This document shows positions 6,749-15,981 of a DNA stretch of 21,207 bases, piece after piece; position 1 is the stretch's first letter; each line of letters starts with the position of its first letter. Below the pieces are notes generated by a model. That model was not told where the DNA came from and searched no databases. It saw only the letters and a list, made by a program, of their open reading frames with translations. Made by a program: the position numbers and the translations under genes. Location of the stretch: positions 1 to 21,207 of the forward strand of contig CAMPIU010000006.1 in assembly GCA_946886545.1 (NCBI GenBank). The letters run 5' to 3'. The stretch comes from an uncultured Flavobacteriales bacterium. GTDB taxonomy: Bacteria; Bacteroidota; Bacteroidia; Flavobacteriales; Crocinitomicaceae.

Positions 6749-7774
6749 TTAGTCTTTGATCAGGAACTGGAATCGATCCAGGTTCTTCAATGCGATACTT
6801 GTTCCACGTGCTACAGCTCTCAACGGATCTTCTGCAATGTGAACAGGTAATTTTGTTTTCTCATTGATCCTGCGATCCAAACCACGCAACATAGAGCCAC
6901 CTCCAGCAAGATAAATACCTGTCTTGTAGATATCCGCAGAAAGTTCCGGCGGAGTCTGCTCAAGGGCACTTAAAATCGCTTCTTCGATTTTAGAAATCGT
7001 TTTGTCCAAAGCATGAGCAACCTCAGAATAAGTAATGATAATTTCTTTTGGAATACCTGTCATTAAATCACGACCGCGCACAGCGTAATCAGCAGGTGGA
7101 TTTTCCAATTCAGGCAAAGCCGCTCCCACTTCGATTTTAATTTGTTCGGCAGTTCGTTCACCAACTAAAATATTGTGTTGACGACGCATGTATTCTTCAA
7201 TATCAGAAGTGAAATCATCACCCGCAATACGAATGGATTTGTCACAAACAATACCTCCTAAAGCAATGACAGCAATTTCCGAAGTACCACCACCTATATC
7301 AATAATCATGTTACCCATTGGTTCTTCCACATCGATACCGATACCGATTGCAGCAGCCATTGGCTCATGAATTAAATATACTTCTTTCGCTCCCGCGTGT
7401 TCTGCAGAGTCACGTACCGCACGTTTCTCTACCTCTGTAATTCCTGATGGAATACAGATTACCATTCGCAAAGTCGGATTGAACATTTTTCTTCCCGGAT
7501 TAATCATTTTGATAAATCCCCGAATCATTTGCTCAGCACTTTGAAAGTCTGCAATCACACCATCTTTCAAGGGTCTGACCGTTTCAATTAATTTGTGTGT
7601 TTTTCCGTGCATTTGCTGTGCCTTCTTCCCGATGGCAACAACTTTACCCGTTTGAATATCTTTTGCTACAATTGACGGCTCATCAACTACCACTTTGTCA
7701 TTCATAATGATCAGTGTGTTTGCAGTACCTAAGTCAATAGCAATTTCTTGTGTAAGAAAATTAAACAATCCCAT
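6749..7774 (-). CDS. mreB: Rod-shape-determining actin homologue MreB
   Basis: Cytoplasmic actin-like ATPase whose membrane filaments orient lateral wall synthesis with MreC, MreD, PBP2 and RodA. The 341-residue length is standard. ATP-site motifs are present: phosphate 1 'DLGTANT' (14-20), phosphate 2 'IDIGGGTSEIAVI' (158-170) and the adenosine motif 'LAGGGSMLRGL' (289-299). The ATG at 7774 has a strong AAGGAG about 9 bases upstream, uncommon in this phylum and consistent with high expression. Unlike the usual Bacteroidota order, mreC is not the next gene; it lies about 13 kb away at the window's right edge. mreB stands as its own unit with its own terminator and probable promoter. Confidence 0.97.
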   Translation of the reverse strand: MGLFNFLTQEIAIDLGTANTLIIMNDKVVVDEPSIVAKDIQTGKVVAIGKKAQQMHGKTHKLIETVRPLKDGVIADFQSAEQMIRGFIKMINPGRKMFNPTLRMVICIPSGITEVEKRAVRDSAEHAGAKEVYLIHEPMAAAIGIGIDVEEPMGNMIIDIGGGTSEIAVIALGGIVCDKSIRIAGDDFTSDIEEYMRRQHNILVGERTAEQIKIEVGAALPELENPPADYAVRGRDLMTGIPKEIIITYSEVAHALDKTISKIEEAILSALEQTPPELSADIYKTGIYLAGGGSMLRGLDRRINEKTKLPVHIAEDPLRAVARGTSIALKNLDRFQFLIKD

Positions 7775-7832
7775 CTAGCGCGCTCCTTTTTGCGTTTCCC
7801 CTTCCTTATTCGTAAATTCCAGGAAAGTGTTA

Positions 7833-7867
7833 CAAAATTAGACTAAATAATCGAAAAAAAATCAAAA
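7833..7867 (-). promoter_or_regulatory. Predicted mreB promoter
   Basis: On the minus strand TTTTG (7867-7863) is followed after 22 bases by TAATTTTG (7840-7833), an exact TAnnTTTG box, giving a leader of roughly 55 bases that ends in AAAAAGGAG before the ATG. The spacer is slightly long. Confidence 0.45.
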
Positions 7868-7930
7868 CTCCATTCTAATTTGCAGAAAGAAATTTGAAAT
7901 TCAGCAGATTGGGTGTTACATCCGCCTAAA

Positions 7931-7951
7931 ATATTGCTGAATCAGCAATAT
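7931..7951. repeat. 21-bp palindrome upstream of mreB
   Basis: ATATTGCTGA, one central A, TCAGCAATAT: two exact 10-base arms. It lies between the terminator of the upstream gene and the mreB promoter, about 65 bases upstream of the -33 box, so it could be an operator or part of the terminator region. Confidence 0.4.
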
Positions 7952-7970
7952 GTCCGCATTCCGGAGTAAT

Positions 7971-8003
7971 AAAAAAGGAATTCGTTTTGAACGAATTCTT
8001 TTC
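7971..8003 (-). terminator. Rho-independent terminator of the type A secreted protein gene
   Basis: GAATTCGTT (7978-7986), a 3-base loop and AACGAATTC (7990-7998); on the minus strand the stem is followed by CCTTTTTT. It lies 17 bases past the stop of the gene at 8021. Confidence 0.75.
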
Positions 8004-8020
8004 CTGTGTTGTATTTAACT

Positions 8021-9238
8021 TTAGTTTATACGTTTTTCTGTTGTACCGTCATCATAAACATAAATTACCAATCCTTTTTCAGATTCCGATACTTCCTGAC
8101 CCAACAAATTCACAGTTTTCACCAGTTTCTGATCTTTCATCCTGTTATCAACTGAAATGACAGAAGGATAAGTGCGAACCTGACCATTCATGTCTACTTG
8201 TTTCAAACGGTAATAATTGATTACGTTTCGAGTATAATTATAGACGTTCAATGTGTAATCCACAGGAGACTCACTATTTCCGGCTCCATCTACCCAATCG
8301 ATTTTCGTCCAAACATCCGAAGCAGGATCTGTTGTACACTCGACCTGGAAATAATCATTGTCGATTTCTGTTTCCGTTGACCATTGCAGTACATTCACCC
8401 CTGCTGTATATTTTCCCGAGAAGTCAGATAATTCAACCGGCAAAACCACCGGAGTACAACCGATTACTGCTGTTGTTGTGTTTGACCCCCAATTAAAGTC
8501 GAAAGTATATCCGATCCCGGAGTTACTGTAATTATCAATTAACAAGATGTAGACCTGGTTTGCATTTACATTCAGAGCATTTACCCATCGGTCTCCGTAT
8601 TGATTTTCACTGTTGTCAGGCTCTCCGGAACGCATCCCCGTATTTCCGTTTCCCTCAGCGTACGAACAGCGAATCGGATCGTTTACCGGCGGACAATTAG
8701 CATTTGCATTCGCAGCAGTGAATGGTCCCCAAACAGCAAAGTCATAATCTGAATTTGAATTCGGATTAATTCGGAAAGAAAGTGAACCGCCTGACTGAAT
8801 ATTGATATAGTACCAGGATGATTGGTGTTCACTGTTCAAACATCCATTGTTTGCATTGCTCAATTCCTGGACTCCATATCCCGAACTGTTTCCCGGAAGT
8901 GAAGTTCCAGAGCAAATTTGCTCTGCAGATTCGCAATTTGTTCCACCTACTTTTTCTATACTGCGAAAAGGTCCTTTTGATTTAGTAACAGTTGCGGAAG
9001 AAATCCCGATTAAATGAAGAACCGAATCAATTGAGTGTATGGTATGATTTACCGGTGTACTGAATAAGATTTGGTTCTCACTTACAAATCGATCATAAGT
9101 ATCCGGAATATATTTTTCAAATTCTGTTAAATAGGATTTAATATCAGATTCCGATGCCGTTAAGTTGATTTTATATTGAAACTGGGAGAATACAGAATTA
9201 GTTGATAAAGCTAATAGAATTAGCAAAATTGATTTCAT
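8021..9238 (-). CDS. Secreted protein with T9SS type A sorting tail
   Basis: A 405-residue exported protein. Residues 1-18 (MKSILLILLALSTNSVFSQ) are a signal peptide. Residues 101-250 form a Cys-containing beta-sandwich-like domain ('NCESAEQICSG', 'WYYINIQSGGSLSF', 'YDFAVWGPF', 'VYILLIDNYS') of a kind frequent in Bacteroidota exoproteins. Residues 266-350 are the usual linker domain before sorting tails ('LPVELSDFSGKY', 'VLQWSTETEIDNDYF', 'NYYRLKQVDMNG'). The end, about 362-405 ('KTVNLLGQEV', 'KGLVIYVYDDGT'), matches the type A C-terminal signal that directs passage through the T9SS pore and surface anchoring. The substrate is unknown. It is a single-gene unit with its own promoter and terminator, between purH and mreB. 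Confidence 0.85.
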   Translation of the reverse strand: MKSILLILLALSTNSVFSQFQYKINLTASESDIKSYLTEFEKYIPDTYDRFVSENQILFSTPVNHTIHSIDSVLHLIGISSATVTKSKGPFRSIEKVGGTNCESAEQICSGTSLPGNSSGYGVQELSNANNGCLNSEHQSSWYYINIQSGGSLSFRINPNSNSDYDFAVWGPFTAANANANCPPVNDPIRCSYAEGNGNTGMRSGEPDNSENQYGDRWVNALNVNANQVYILLIDNYSNSGIGYTFDFNWGSNTTTAVIGCTPVVLPVELSDFSGKYTAGVNVLQWSTETEIDNDYFQVECTTDPASDVWTKIDWVDGAGNSESPVDYTLNVYNYTRNVINYYRLKQVDMNGQVRTYPSVISVDNRMKDQKLVKTVNLLGQEVSESEKGLVIYVYDDGTTEKRIN

Positions 9239-9292
9239 CGCAAGAGTTATAAAAAGTTGTAAGCGCTAAATAATAGCGCGGGTACAAAGATA
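9239..9292 (-). promoter_or_regulatory. Promoter -7 box and hairpin leader of the type A secreted protein gene
   Basis: TATCTTTG (9292-9285, minus strand) is an exact -7 box; no clear -33 TTG is at the expected spacing. Just inside the predicted transcript is a 6-bp stem with a 5-base loop (TAGCGC/GCGCTA, 9263-9279), leaving a leader of about 45 bases before the ATG. Confidence 0.5.
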
Positions 9293-9461
9293 CTTCATTG
9301 GTTTCCCAAGGAATATAAAATTTAAGTTAAAAAAGATGAATTACGTGTTTTAGCATGTGAAATGCTGTTTTTAGATGAAATTTGAATATTAACTCTTGGT
9401 TTCGTTTTTTTGAATCTTAAAGCTTATGTGAAATAAAATCAGGGTACAATTTATTACCAAC

Positions 9462-9489
9462 AAAAAAGGAGCTTTTCAGCTCCTTTTTT
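9462..9489 (-). terminator. purH terminator
   Basis: AAAAAAGGAGC, a 6-base loop TTTTCA, and the exact complement GCTCCTTTTTT: an 11-bp stem whose outer A-T pairs supply the T tract on the minus strand. It begins 16 bases past the purH stop. Confidence 0.88.
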
Positions 9490-9504
9490 ATCATTTTATT
9501 TATT

Positions 9505-11037
9505 TTAATGTTTGAAATGTCTGGTTCCGGTAAATACCATTGCAATACCGTTCTCATTACAGTAATTAATTGATAATTCATCCTTGATAGAGCCTCCCGG
9601 TTGAACAACAGCAGTAATACCGGCTAGATGTGCTATTTCAACACAATCCGGGAAAGGGAAAAAGGCATCCGATGCCATTACTGCCCCCTTCAAATCAAAA
9701 CCAAATGATTGTGCTTTTTCAATGGCATGTCTCAATGCATCCACACGGGATGTTTGTCCTGTTCCACTGGCAAGCAACTGACCGTTCTTCGCCAATACAA
9801 TAGTATTTGATTTGGTATGTTTCACCAATTTGTTTGCAAAAATCAAATCCTCCACTTCTTGTGCTGTAGGCACCGAATTGGTTCTCGGCTCAAAGTTACC
9901 GGCAGATTCGGAAAGCATGTCTTTATCTTGCTCTAAAACTCCATTCAGGAGAGTTCTGAACTGACGTTTCGGCAGCTCTACTTTCTTTTGAACCAATAAG
10001 ATCCGGTTCTTTTTGCTTTGTAACACTTCTTGCGCATCTGCATCAAATCCGGGAGCAATGACTACTTCACAAAACAAATCGTTTATCAAATTGGCAGTTG
10101 CCAAATCAATTTTGCGGTTTGCGATTAAGATTCCGCCAAAAGCAGAAGTAGGATCACCAGCCAATGCATCAGCATACGCCTGGGCCAAGGTAGGACGCGT
10201 AGCCATACCACAGGCATTGTTATGCTTTAAAATTGCGAAAGTCGGATCATTGTTTTCAAATTCTGCCATTAATTGCACGGCAGCATCCACATCCAACAAG
10301 TTATTATAAGAAAGCTCTTTCCCGTGTAATTGATCAAACATAGCTGCAAAATCACCATGAAACCATCCTTTTTGATGCGGATTCTCGCCATAGCGAAGCG
10401 CTTGACTCTCTAAAATACTTTGCTTGAACACCGGAGTTTCTTCGCCCTCATTAAAGTAATTAAAGATATGTGTGTCATAATGGGAAGAAACCATAAATGC
10501 TTTTTTAGCAAATTGTTTTCTCTGGTCCGATGTAGATGAAGCTCCCTGTTCATTCAAAATCGCAAGGAATTCTTCGTATTGATTTACAGAAGGAATAATT
10601 ACTACATCATTGTAGTTTTTAGCTGCTGCACGAATCAAAGAAATTCCACCGATATCAATTTTTTCAATAATGGATTGATGATCTGCACCGGATTTAAGTG
10701 TTTCTTCAAAAGGATATAAATCAACAATTACCAGGTCGATTGTGGGGATATTGAATTGCTTTGCCTGGTCTAAATCAGCCTGAAGATTTCTTCTATGCAA
10801 AATTCCTCCGAAAATAGCAGGATGCAAGGTTTTCACCCGACCTCCAAAAATTTCAGGGTATGAAGTCAATGACTCAACGGGTATCACCGGAATCCCCAAT
10901 CCTTCAATAAATGTTTGCGTTCCGCCGGTAGAATAAATACTTACGTTTTCTTCATGCAGTTTACGCACAATCGGCTCCAAACCATCTTTGTAATAAACTG
11001 AAATTAAAGCCCCTGCAATTTTTTTTGTGTTTTCCAT
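9505..11037 (-). CDS. purH: Bifunctional AICAR transformylase / IMP cyclohydrolase
   Basis: Performs the last two steps of IMP synthesis: formylation of AICAR and ring closure. The 510-residue length fits. The N-terminal IMP cyclohydrolase domain (1 to ~190) shows 'YSTGGTQTFIEGLGIPV', 'GGRVKTLHPAIFGGIL' and 'DLVIVDLYPFE'. The transformylase domain shows 'LRYGENPHQ' (214-222), 'ELSYNNLLDVDAA', and the catalytic pair K271-H272 in 'LKHNNACG', then 'SAFGGILIANR' and the C-terminal 'VQPGGSIKD' and 'AMVFTGTRHFKH'. Monocistronic: its own probable promoter at 11079-11086 and a terminator downstream. In many Bacteroidota purH directly precedes the mre genes; here one secreted-protein gene separates it from mreB. 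Confidence 0.97.
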   Translation of the reverse strand: MENTKKIAGALISVYYKDGLEPIVRKLHEENVSIYSTGGTQTFIEGLGIPVIPVESLTSYPEIFGGRVKTLHPAIFGGILHRRNLQADLDQAKQFNIPTIDLVIVDLYPFEETLKSGADHQSIIEKIDIGGISLIRAAAKNYNDVVIIPSVNQYEEFLAILNEQGASSTSDQRKQFAKKAFMVSSHYDTHIFNYFNEGEETPVFKQSILESQALRYGENPHQKGWFHGDFAAMFDQLHGKELSYNNLLDVDAAVQLMAEFENNDPTFAILKHNNACGMATRPTLAQAYADALAGDPTSAFGGILIANRKIDLATANLINDLFCEVVIAPGFDADAQEVLQSKKNRILLVQKKVELPKRQFRTLLNGVLEQDKDMLSESAGNFEPRTNSVPTAQEVEDLIFANKLVKHTKSNTIVLAKNGQLLASGTGQTSRVDALRHAIEKAQSFGFDLKGAVMASDAFFPFPDCVEIAHLAGITAVVQPGGSIKDELSINYCNENGIAMVFTGTRHFKH

Positions 11038-11078
11038 ATATCCACTGTGTTCCTTCCAATCAACCTGATTCGAGGGCG

Positions 11079-11086
11079 CAAAAGTA
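11079..11086 (-). promoter_or_regulatory. Predicted -7 box of purH
   Basis: TACTTTTG on the minus strand is an exact TAnnTTTG match, giving a leader of about 35 bases that contains AAGGAA before the ATG. No clear -33 TTG is visible at the expected distance. Confidence 0.4.
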
Positions 11087-11186
11087 CAGTTTTTAAATGG
11101 AAAACCGTTGTAGTTTGTTGATAATTAATTATTGGCACTTTTGCGGAAAACAAATAAAACCAGATTAATTACCCAGGTAACAAGAG

Positions 11187-11204
11187 GATAAGTGTACACT
11201 TATC
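11187..11204. repeat. 18-bp perfect palindrome between porP-like gene and purH
   Basis: GATAAGTGT followed by its exact complement ACACTTATC, 41 bases past the stop of the PorP/SprF gene. No T tract follows closely on the minus strand, so it is either a poor terminator of the CotH-PorP operon or a protein-binding site about 100 bases upstream of the purH promoter. Confidence 0.4.
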
Positions 11205-11244
11205 TCCGAATTAAATAATCATAAAAAATCCGGATAAATTGAAC

Positions 11245-12288
11245 TTATCTAAATCCTTTTCTTCTTGTTTTGAACAAGGCATTATTCAGGTTCGTATAAC
11301 TAATGGAAAACTCCAGACTTCCTCCTTTATAACCATATCTGAGTGCAGATAGGGTAATGTCGTAAGACACTCCAAAATGAAATCCTCTCCAGTCGACTTG
11401 CATCGTAGGTGAGATCGCGTCTTTCAGTCGGGTATAAACTCCCAGACCGATGAAAGCATCCTGGTTCAGACCGGTAATTTTACCTCCATCCGTAAAACGT
11501 CTTCTCAAAATAAGTCCTAAAATAGATTCGTAATGACCGCCCTGGATGAATTGTGCAAATTGTGCATCAAATGCCATTTTACTGCCCGGAATATCCATTG
11601 AATACTTTACCATCCCAACATACTTTCTTGCAAGTTGTTCTTCAGATCCCGACCGGTAGCGCAACGAAGGCGCGTTCAAATGGTAACCTGCGAACCCAAC
11701 CTGGAATTTCATGTCGTTATTCCGTGCGAATGTGCTTTGTCCTCCGTCAAACTGGTAAAAAATTCCGGCGGAAGCATCCAAATAAATAAATGAACTTAAG
11801 CTTCCTGTTTCTCCGCTAACGATTGTCGGATCGTATGATCCGTTTCCATTCCACTGCGAATCATAAATCAATCGTGACATATTCCCGGAGCGGTTTCCAA
11901 CACCGCCCTGGATTCCAAGAGACAACTGGCTTCCGTTTCCTACCGGAAGGATCCCTGAAACTGCAACCGATCCGGTTTGTAATCCGTATCCTGAACTTCC
12001 GGCGATATCATTATAAAACTGAACACCTACTCCAAGATGTGCTTTCGGTTTTCTGTCGTTCTTGAAAAAGTTGGCGTCTGCAGCCAATCCTGTTGTCATG
12101 TAAGTTGTGCCACCGCCAAGCCACTGATTTCTATGTTGAATCGCAATTCTTTCCCACCCATCATAAACTCCGACTGCTCCAGGATTGAGCAGATTCGGAG
12201 ACTGAAGTATTTGGGTTACATGAAAATCCTGGGCACTCGCTGACAAAATAGTCAAAAATGCAAGTGCCGTTATAATTCCTCCCCTCAT
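11245..12288 (-). CDS. PorP/SprF family type IX secretion membrane protein
   Basis: An outer-membrane beta-barrel-like protein of 347 residues in the PorP/SprF family, whose members assist T9SS export or surface attachment, often of one dedicated cargo with a gliding-motility type C-terminal domain. Evidence: signal peptide at 1-19, then the family's conserved N-terminal motif 'QSPNLLNPGAVG' (29-40) and 'HRNQW' (52-56), followed by alternating Gly/aromatic-rich strands such as 'AHLGVGVQFYND', 'FQVGFAGYHLN', 'FHFGVSYDITLSALRYG' and a C-terminal 'GSLEFSISYTN'. It starts 2 bases after the stop of the CotH-domain gene, which carries exactly the sorting domain (CHU_C type) that such proteins serve, so the pair is very likely cargo and partner. 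The sequence alone does not tell whether it is core T9SS PorP or an accessory paralogue; its context points to the latter. Confidence 0.92.
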   Translation of the reverse strand: MRGGIITALAFLTILSASAQDFHVTQILQSPNLLNPGAVGVYDGWERIAIQHRNQWLGGGTTYMTTGLAADANFFKNDRKPKAHLGVGVQFYNDIAGSSGYGLQTGSVAVSGILPVGNGSQLSLGIQGGVGNRSGNMSRLIYDSQWNGNGSYDPTIVSGETGSLSSFIYLDASAGIFYQFDGGQSTFARNNDMKFQVGFAGYHLNAPSLRYRSGSEEQLARKYVGMVKYSMDIPGSKMAFDAQFAQFIQGGHYESILGLILRRRFTDGGKITGLNQDAFIGLGVYTRLKDAISPTMQVDWRGFHFGVSYDITLSALRYGYKGGSLEFSISYTNLNNALFKTRRKGFR

Positions 12289-12290
12289 GA

Positions 12291-15200
12291 TTATCGTGTT
12301 ACAGTAATGTTACCGGTATAAGTCTCTTTTCTGCCATCAGTGAAAGTTACTTCGGCTTGATAGGCATATACTCCTGTATTAATTTTTACACCATTGAAGA
12401 TTCCGTCCCATTTGAAATTTGCATCGGAGCTAACAACCATACGATTCCCCCAACGATCATAAACATACCAGGTAAATGATAAAACATCTCTTCCTATTCT
12501 TGGAGCCAGATAATCGTTTAAGCCATCACCATTCGGAGAGAAGGCTGTTGGCATGTGGAATCCAAGGAAGCAATTTTCTCCTACCGGATTCGGATCACAT
12601 GAATCCAACGGATCTGTTCCGTTAGCTATCTCATCTCCATCGTTGATTCCATCATCATCTGTATCCGGATTATTCGGATCTGTTCCATATTGAGCTTCGG
12701 AACCATCCAGAATACCATCACCATCTGTGTCGATATTACATTGTGGTGTTGCATTCGGCGGGTCGCAAGGATCCAATGGATTCGTACCATTTGTCAGCTC
12801 ATCACCATCATTGATCCCGTCTCCGTCCGTATCCGGATTTGTTGGAGTGGTTCCCGCTGTTGTTTCCTCAGCATTTGTCAGTCCGTCACCATCCTGGTCA
12901 CAAGGTCCGGCATTCGGATTTGGAATACATGGGTCTGTATTCGCAGGATCATTTTCATCATTTACTCCATCACCATCAACGTCAAGAATACTTGATTCCA
13001 ATCCATCAATGATTCCGTCACCATCCGAATCTAAAGGATTGGAAGGATCGGGACCTATTTCCGGGCAATCACCTTCCCCGTCTCCGTCTGTGTCCGGATT
13101 ATTCGGATCTGTTCCCGCGGTAATTTCATCTGTATTTGTGCAGCCATCACCATCCAGATCCGGGTTGTCAGCAATGAACACCGCCGTAATCGTTACGGGT
13201 GCAACAATATCCATTGAGTTTGTATCCTGGGTTGTTGCTGCAGTTAATGTATTCGCTGTGTATTCCCAATGTGAGAATACAAAGCCTGTAAGAGGTCGCG
13301 CTATCAGGTTGGTTTGAATTCCTCCAAAATAATTAGCAGACCAAGGATAAGTAGGTGCCCAAATGGAATTTACTTTCACTTCACCTGAAAGAGCAGGACT
13401 AACCGTCACAACAATTGCATTCGGTCCTGTTACCTGGTAACAATCCGTCATTCCCTGGTTCAAGGCAGTACATCTCAAATTCATGAAATCCCTCATAGCC
13501 TGAACATTGGCTTGCCAACCGGCAAATGAACCACCCCATTTTGCACAATGTTGTGCCATTTCCGGAGAGATTTGATTGATCATACTATCCAACAAGTTAT
13601 TCATGTATGGACATGAGAAATGCGTGTTGACCAAATCGATATAACGTGTAATGTAATATTGCTCAACAACCGGATTCTCATTAATTAGCTTGTCTAAAAT
13701 ATCCGTATGACCTTGTCCTCCCGGATTCGGTAAATTTTCCGCATTACACGGATCAGCATTTGCCGTTGGATCCGGAATTCCAGTATAATTGATGTAGTGT
13801 CCGAAACAGGCATCCATATCCCACAAGGTATAACGCCATTTCTTCTTGTCACCATTCGGATCCATCCCTCTCCACCAAGCTGTATTCCAGTTCAACCAGT
13901 CTTGATTTACAATGTATGAATTGATTACAAAATAGTCAACCAATGATTCCCAATTTAATAAGCTATCAACATAATTGAAATTCGCTGCAACCCCCATGTT
14001 GTTGGTGTTAACATAATTTCTTAAAGCATCCCAGTCGGGCTGTGCGTTTGGTGCACCATATTCTTCCCAGGTTCCTCCCCAAGTCTTCAAATACTGCAAA
14101 TTGTATTTATCCTGATCGTAATAGTATTTTGTAAAGTCGTGATCGTCTGCTTTTTCTCGTAATTCATAAACTCCCCAATATTGACCATTTACATATACAA
14201 CACACGGTCTCCAGGTACGCTCATCTAATTTCAAACCTGCTTTTTGGGATAGTGTATGCACAAATGCATCCCGGATATGAGCTCCTCCATTTTCAAAAGG
14301 GTAGTTATCACTCGCTCCGGGTTTTAATATTAAACGCTGAAAGTTATCTCTTGTTTTGTTCGGGAATATCTGGTGATCGATCTCATGATCGTATCCGAAC
14401 TGATCCCTCATGATAAAGTCAAACCCTCTTTGGTCATAAGCCCAGGAGTCATTACCGTGCTTATTGAATTCTCCTTCTCCTTTATCCACGAATGATTCAT
14501 CTGCTTCCCATATTTCAAAAAATCCTTGTGGTGTAATTCCACCATTACCGTTCAACAAGGTTGCTACAGAATTGCTTCCAGCTCCGGCAACAGAAACTAC
14601 AGGAACTGTGTGATTTACATTTATGAAATAAGTCCCTGACATATTGAAACTTGATTCATTTGCAGAGAATGCTTTTGCTCTTAAGACTGTTGTTGCGGTA
14701 ATTGCTACCGGACCGGAATATAGGGTAGAGGCTGCAGTAGGAACTGAGCCATCTGTTGTATAGCGGATTGTTGCTGTTACATCAGAACATGTGATCGTTA
14801 CGTTTTGAGCTCCTGCATAAAATCCTGGTGCCACACTGAACACCGGTGTTGGTGTATAGAAGTTTACACCACCGCTATTTGCCGCTCCGGGAGTTGGAGT
14901 TAGGAAAAGTCTCCAGGTTGCTGCTCCATTCGTTTGACGACCAATCGAATGGTTCTGTTTTGTCATCTGTGTAATCTCTACAAAGTCAACGGTAACATTC
15001 GCAGGGCTGGTAAGAATAAACCATTCATTTTTGGTTTGAGCCAAATTAAAGTTCGGATGATACTGTGTACCTGAAACCAAATTTCGACCGCTGCAATAAA
15101 CCATTTTGTAACCACCGGCTGCTATTGACCCGGAAGGAATCTGCCATTTCTGCGGATCTCCGTCATCGTCTGACAGGTAATAACCCGTTAAGTCAACAGC

Positions 15201-15374
15201 TGCAGCACCAGCATTATACAATTCCACCCAATCCTCATTTTCGCCAAATGCGTCAAGCGGACCGCTTATATTAGAACAGGAATATTCATTAATTACGACC
15301 TGAGAATTTGCTGTGCCTGACAGCAAAATAAGGAGCAGGAAACAAGTCGTTTTAAAGAGAGGTAACAATTTCAT
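12291..15374 (-). CDS. T9SS type B exoprotein: lamin tail, CotH kinase-like, TSP3 repeats
   Basis: A 1027-residue secreted multidomain protein. Order: signal peptide 1-24; lamin-tail domain ~25-165 ('[10 protein letters not shown]', '[11 protein letters not shown]', '[16 protein letters not shown]'); chitobiase/Fn3-like domain ~173-252 ('[11 protein letters not shown]', '[10 protein letters not shown]'); CotH kinase-like domain ~310-640, with '[18 protein letters not shown]' (394-411), '[20 protein letters not shown]' (478-497) and the metal-binding 'WDMDACFG' (518-525); an InlB-B-like module ~654-735; six or so calcium-binding TSP3-type repeats (DxDGDG) ~738-930; and a gliding-motility-associated C-terminal domain ~940-1027 ('[10 protein letters not shown]', 'VYDRWGNRM', 'WDG', '[11 protein letters not shown]'). 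CotH proteins are atypical protein kinases known from spore coats; activity here is inferred. The operon partner is the PorP/SprF gene 2 bases downstream. Transcribed divergently from the lipoprotein gene at 15556. Confidence 0.92.
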   Translation of the reverse strand: MKLLPLFKTTCFLLLILLSGTANSQVVINEYSCSNISGPLDAFGENEDWVELYNAGAAAVDLTGYYLSDDDGDPQKWQIPSGSIAAGGYKMVYCSGRNLVSGTQYHPNFNLAQTKNEWFILTSPANVTVDFVEITQMTKQNHSIGRQTNGAATWRLFLTPTPGAANSGGVNFYTPTPVFSVAPGFYAGAQNVTITCSDVTATIRYTTDGSVPTAASTLYSGPVAITATTVLRAKAFSANESSFNMSGTYFINVNHTVPVVSVAGAGSNSVATLLNGNGGITPQGFFEIWEADESFVDKGEGEFNKHGNDSWAYDQRGFDFIMRDQFGYDHEIDHQIFPNKTRDNFQRLILKPGASDNYPFENGGAHIRDAFVHTLSQKAGLKLDERTWRPCVVYVNGQYWGVYELREKADDHDFTKYYYDQDKYNLQYLKTWGGTWEEYGAPNAQPDWDALRNYVNTNNMGVAANFNYVDSLLNWESLVDYFVINSYIVNQDWLNWNTAWWRGMDPNGDKKKWRYTLWDMDACFGHYINYTGIPDPTANADPCNAENLPNPGGQGHTDILDKLINENPVVEQYYITRYIDLVNTHFSCPYMNNLLDSMINQISPEMAQHCAKWGGSFAGWQANVQAMRDFMNLRCTALNQGMTDCYQVTGPNAIVVTVSPALSGEVKVNSIWAPTYPWSANYFGGIQTNLIARPLTGFVFSHWEYTANTLTAATTQDTNSMDIVAPVTITAVFIADNPDLDGDGCTNTDEITAGTDPNNPDTDGDGEGDCPEIGPDPSNPLDSDGDGIIDGLESSILDVDGDGVNDENDPANTDPCIPNPNAGPCDQDGDGLTNAEETTAGTTPTNPDTDGDGINDGDELTNGTNPLDPCDPPNATPQCNIDTDGDGILDGSEAQYGTDPNNPDTDDDGINDGDEIANGTDPLDSCDPNPVGENCFLGFHMPTAFSPNGDGLNDYLAPRIGRDVLSFTWYVYDRWGNRMVVSSDANFKWDGIFNGVKINTGVYAYQAEVTFTDGRKETYTGNITVTR
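12585..13163 (-). repeat. TSP3-type calcium-binding repeat coding region
   Basis: Within the CotH-domain gene, residues ~738-930 repeat the pattern DxDGDGxxDxxE followed by a GTDPxxPDTD-like spacer. The DNA keeps recurrent blocks such as TCCGTATCCGGATT and ATCACCATC. Repeat length is uneven, with Cys-containing spacers ('[10 protein letters not shown]', '[10 protein letters not shown]', '[10 protein letters not shown]'). Confidence 0.8.
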
Positions 15375-15405
15375 GTGTAGTTTTCATTTAAAGAGTGTAT
15401 AATTT

Positions 15406-15432
15406 TACGAATCTTTTCTGTTATAATCCAAA
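15406..15432 (-). promoter_or_regulatory. Possible promoter of the CotH-PorP operon
   Basis: On the minus strand TTTG (15432-15429), 21 bases, then TAAAATTA starting at 15407, a partial match to TAnnTTTG, within the 181-base divergent gap. The spacing is right but the -7 match is weak. No comparably clear box is seen for the plus-strand lipoprotein gene. Confidence 0.3.
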
Positions 15433-15555
15433 CACTAGACGTAATTTTTCACGAAAAGTAGCTGGAAAGTTCATTTTTATTTTGTGTTTCCTTATTACAG
15501 AGGTATTATTTGATTAAAATTCTCTTAATATTGTGGGTTCTATAAAACCAGACTA

Positions 15556-15981
15556 ATGAAAAAACTAATTTTTGGAATTGTCATTCTCTCCGCAATTTCA
15601 GCATGTAAAAAAGTAGAAGGCGATGGTGGTCGTGCATCAATCAGCGGAAATGTTATTGTGAACGAACGTCTATATATCAATGGTTTGTGCACCGATACCG
15701 TAACTTACAATGGCGCGGCAGAAGATTTGTATATTATTTATGGCGACGGTGATGTGATGTATGATGATAAGATTGAGGTTTCTTATGACGGCTCTTTCAA
15801 GTTTGAATTTTTGCAACCGGGTACCTATACTATTTTCGGATATAGCAAAATCTTTCATCCCGGGAACAATATCCCAAATAATGACGATGATTACAACACG
15901 ATGGAAGTTGTCAGTAAAACCGTAACGATCAGCAAAAAAGAAAATGCAGATATCGGTACTATTACGCTAATCAAAAACTAA
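15556..15981 (+). CDS. Small lipoprotein of unknown function
   Basis: A 141-residue protein with a lipoprotein signal: hydrophobic residues 3-14, then lipobox 'LSAISAC' with C17 as the lipidation site. The next residues KKVEGDGG lack the usual export signal for surface lipoproteins that I could recognise, so final location is uncertain. The mature part is one beta-rich domain: 'ASISGNVIVNERLYIN', 'EDLYIIYGDGDVMYDDKIEV', 'SFKFEFLQPGTYTIFGYSK', 'VVSKTVTISKKENADIGTITLIKN'. The 'FEFLQPGTYTIF' strand is typical of carboxypeptidase-regulatory-like/transthyretin-like Ig folds. Its TAA is directly followed by the ATG of the DUF2490 gene, so the two are coupled. Confidence 0.8.
   Translation: MKKLIFGIVILSAISACKKVEGDGGRASISGNVIVNERLYINGLCTDTVTYNGAAEDLYIIYGDGDVMYDDKIEVSYDGSFKFEFLQPGTYTIFGYSKIFHPGNNIPNNDDDYNTMEVVSKTVTISKKENADIGTITLIKN

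Noticed and set aside
9417..9608. 63-codon minus-strand ORF near the purH end
   Set aside because: It overlaps the purH C-terminus in another frame and runs through the purH terminator; no independent signals.
12727..13317. 196-codon plus-strand ORF rich in Ser/Pro repeats
   Set aside because: It lies antisense to the TSP3 repeat region of the CotH-domain gene. The repeated DxDGDG codons force a low-complexity 'SPSPSVSG' reading on the other strand; no start signal or family resemblance.
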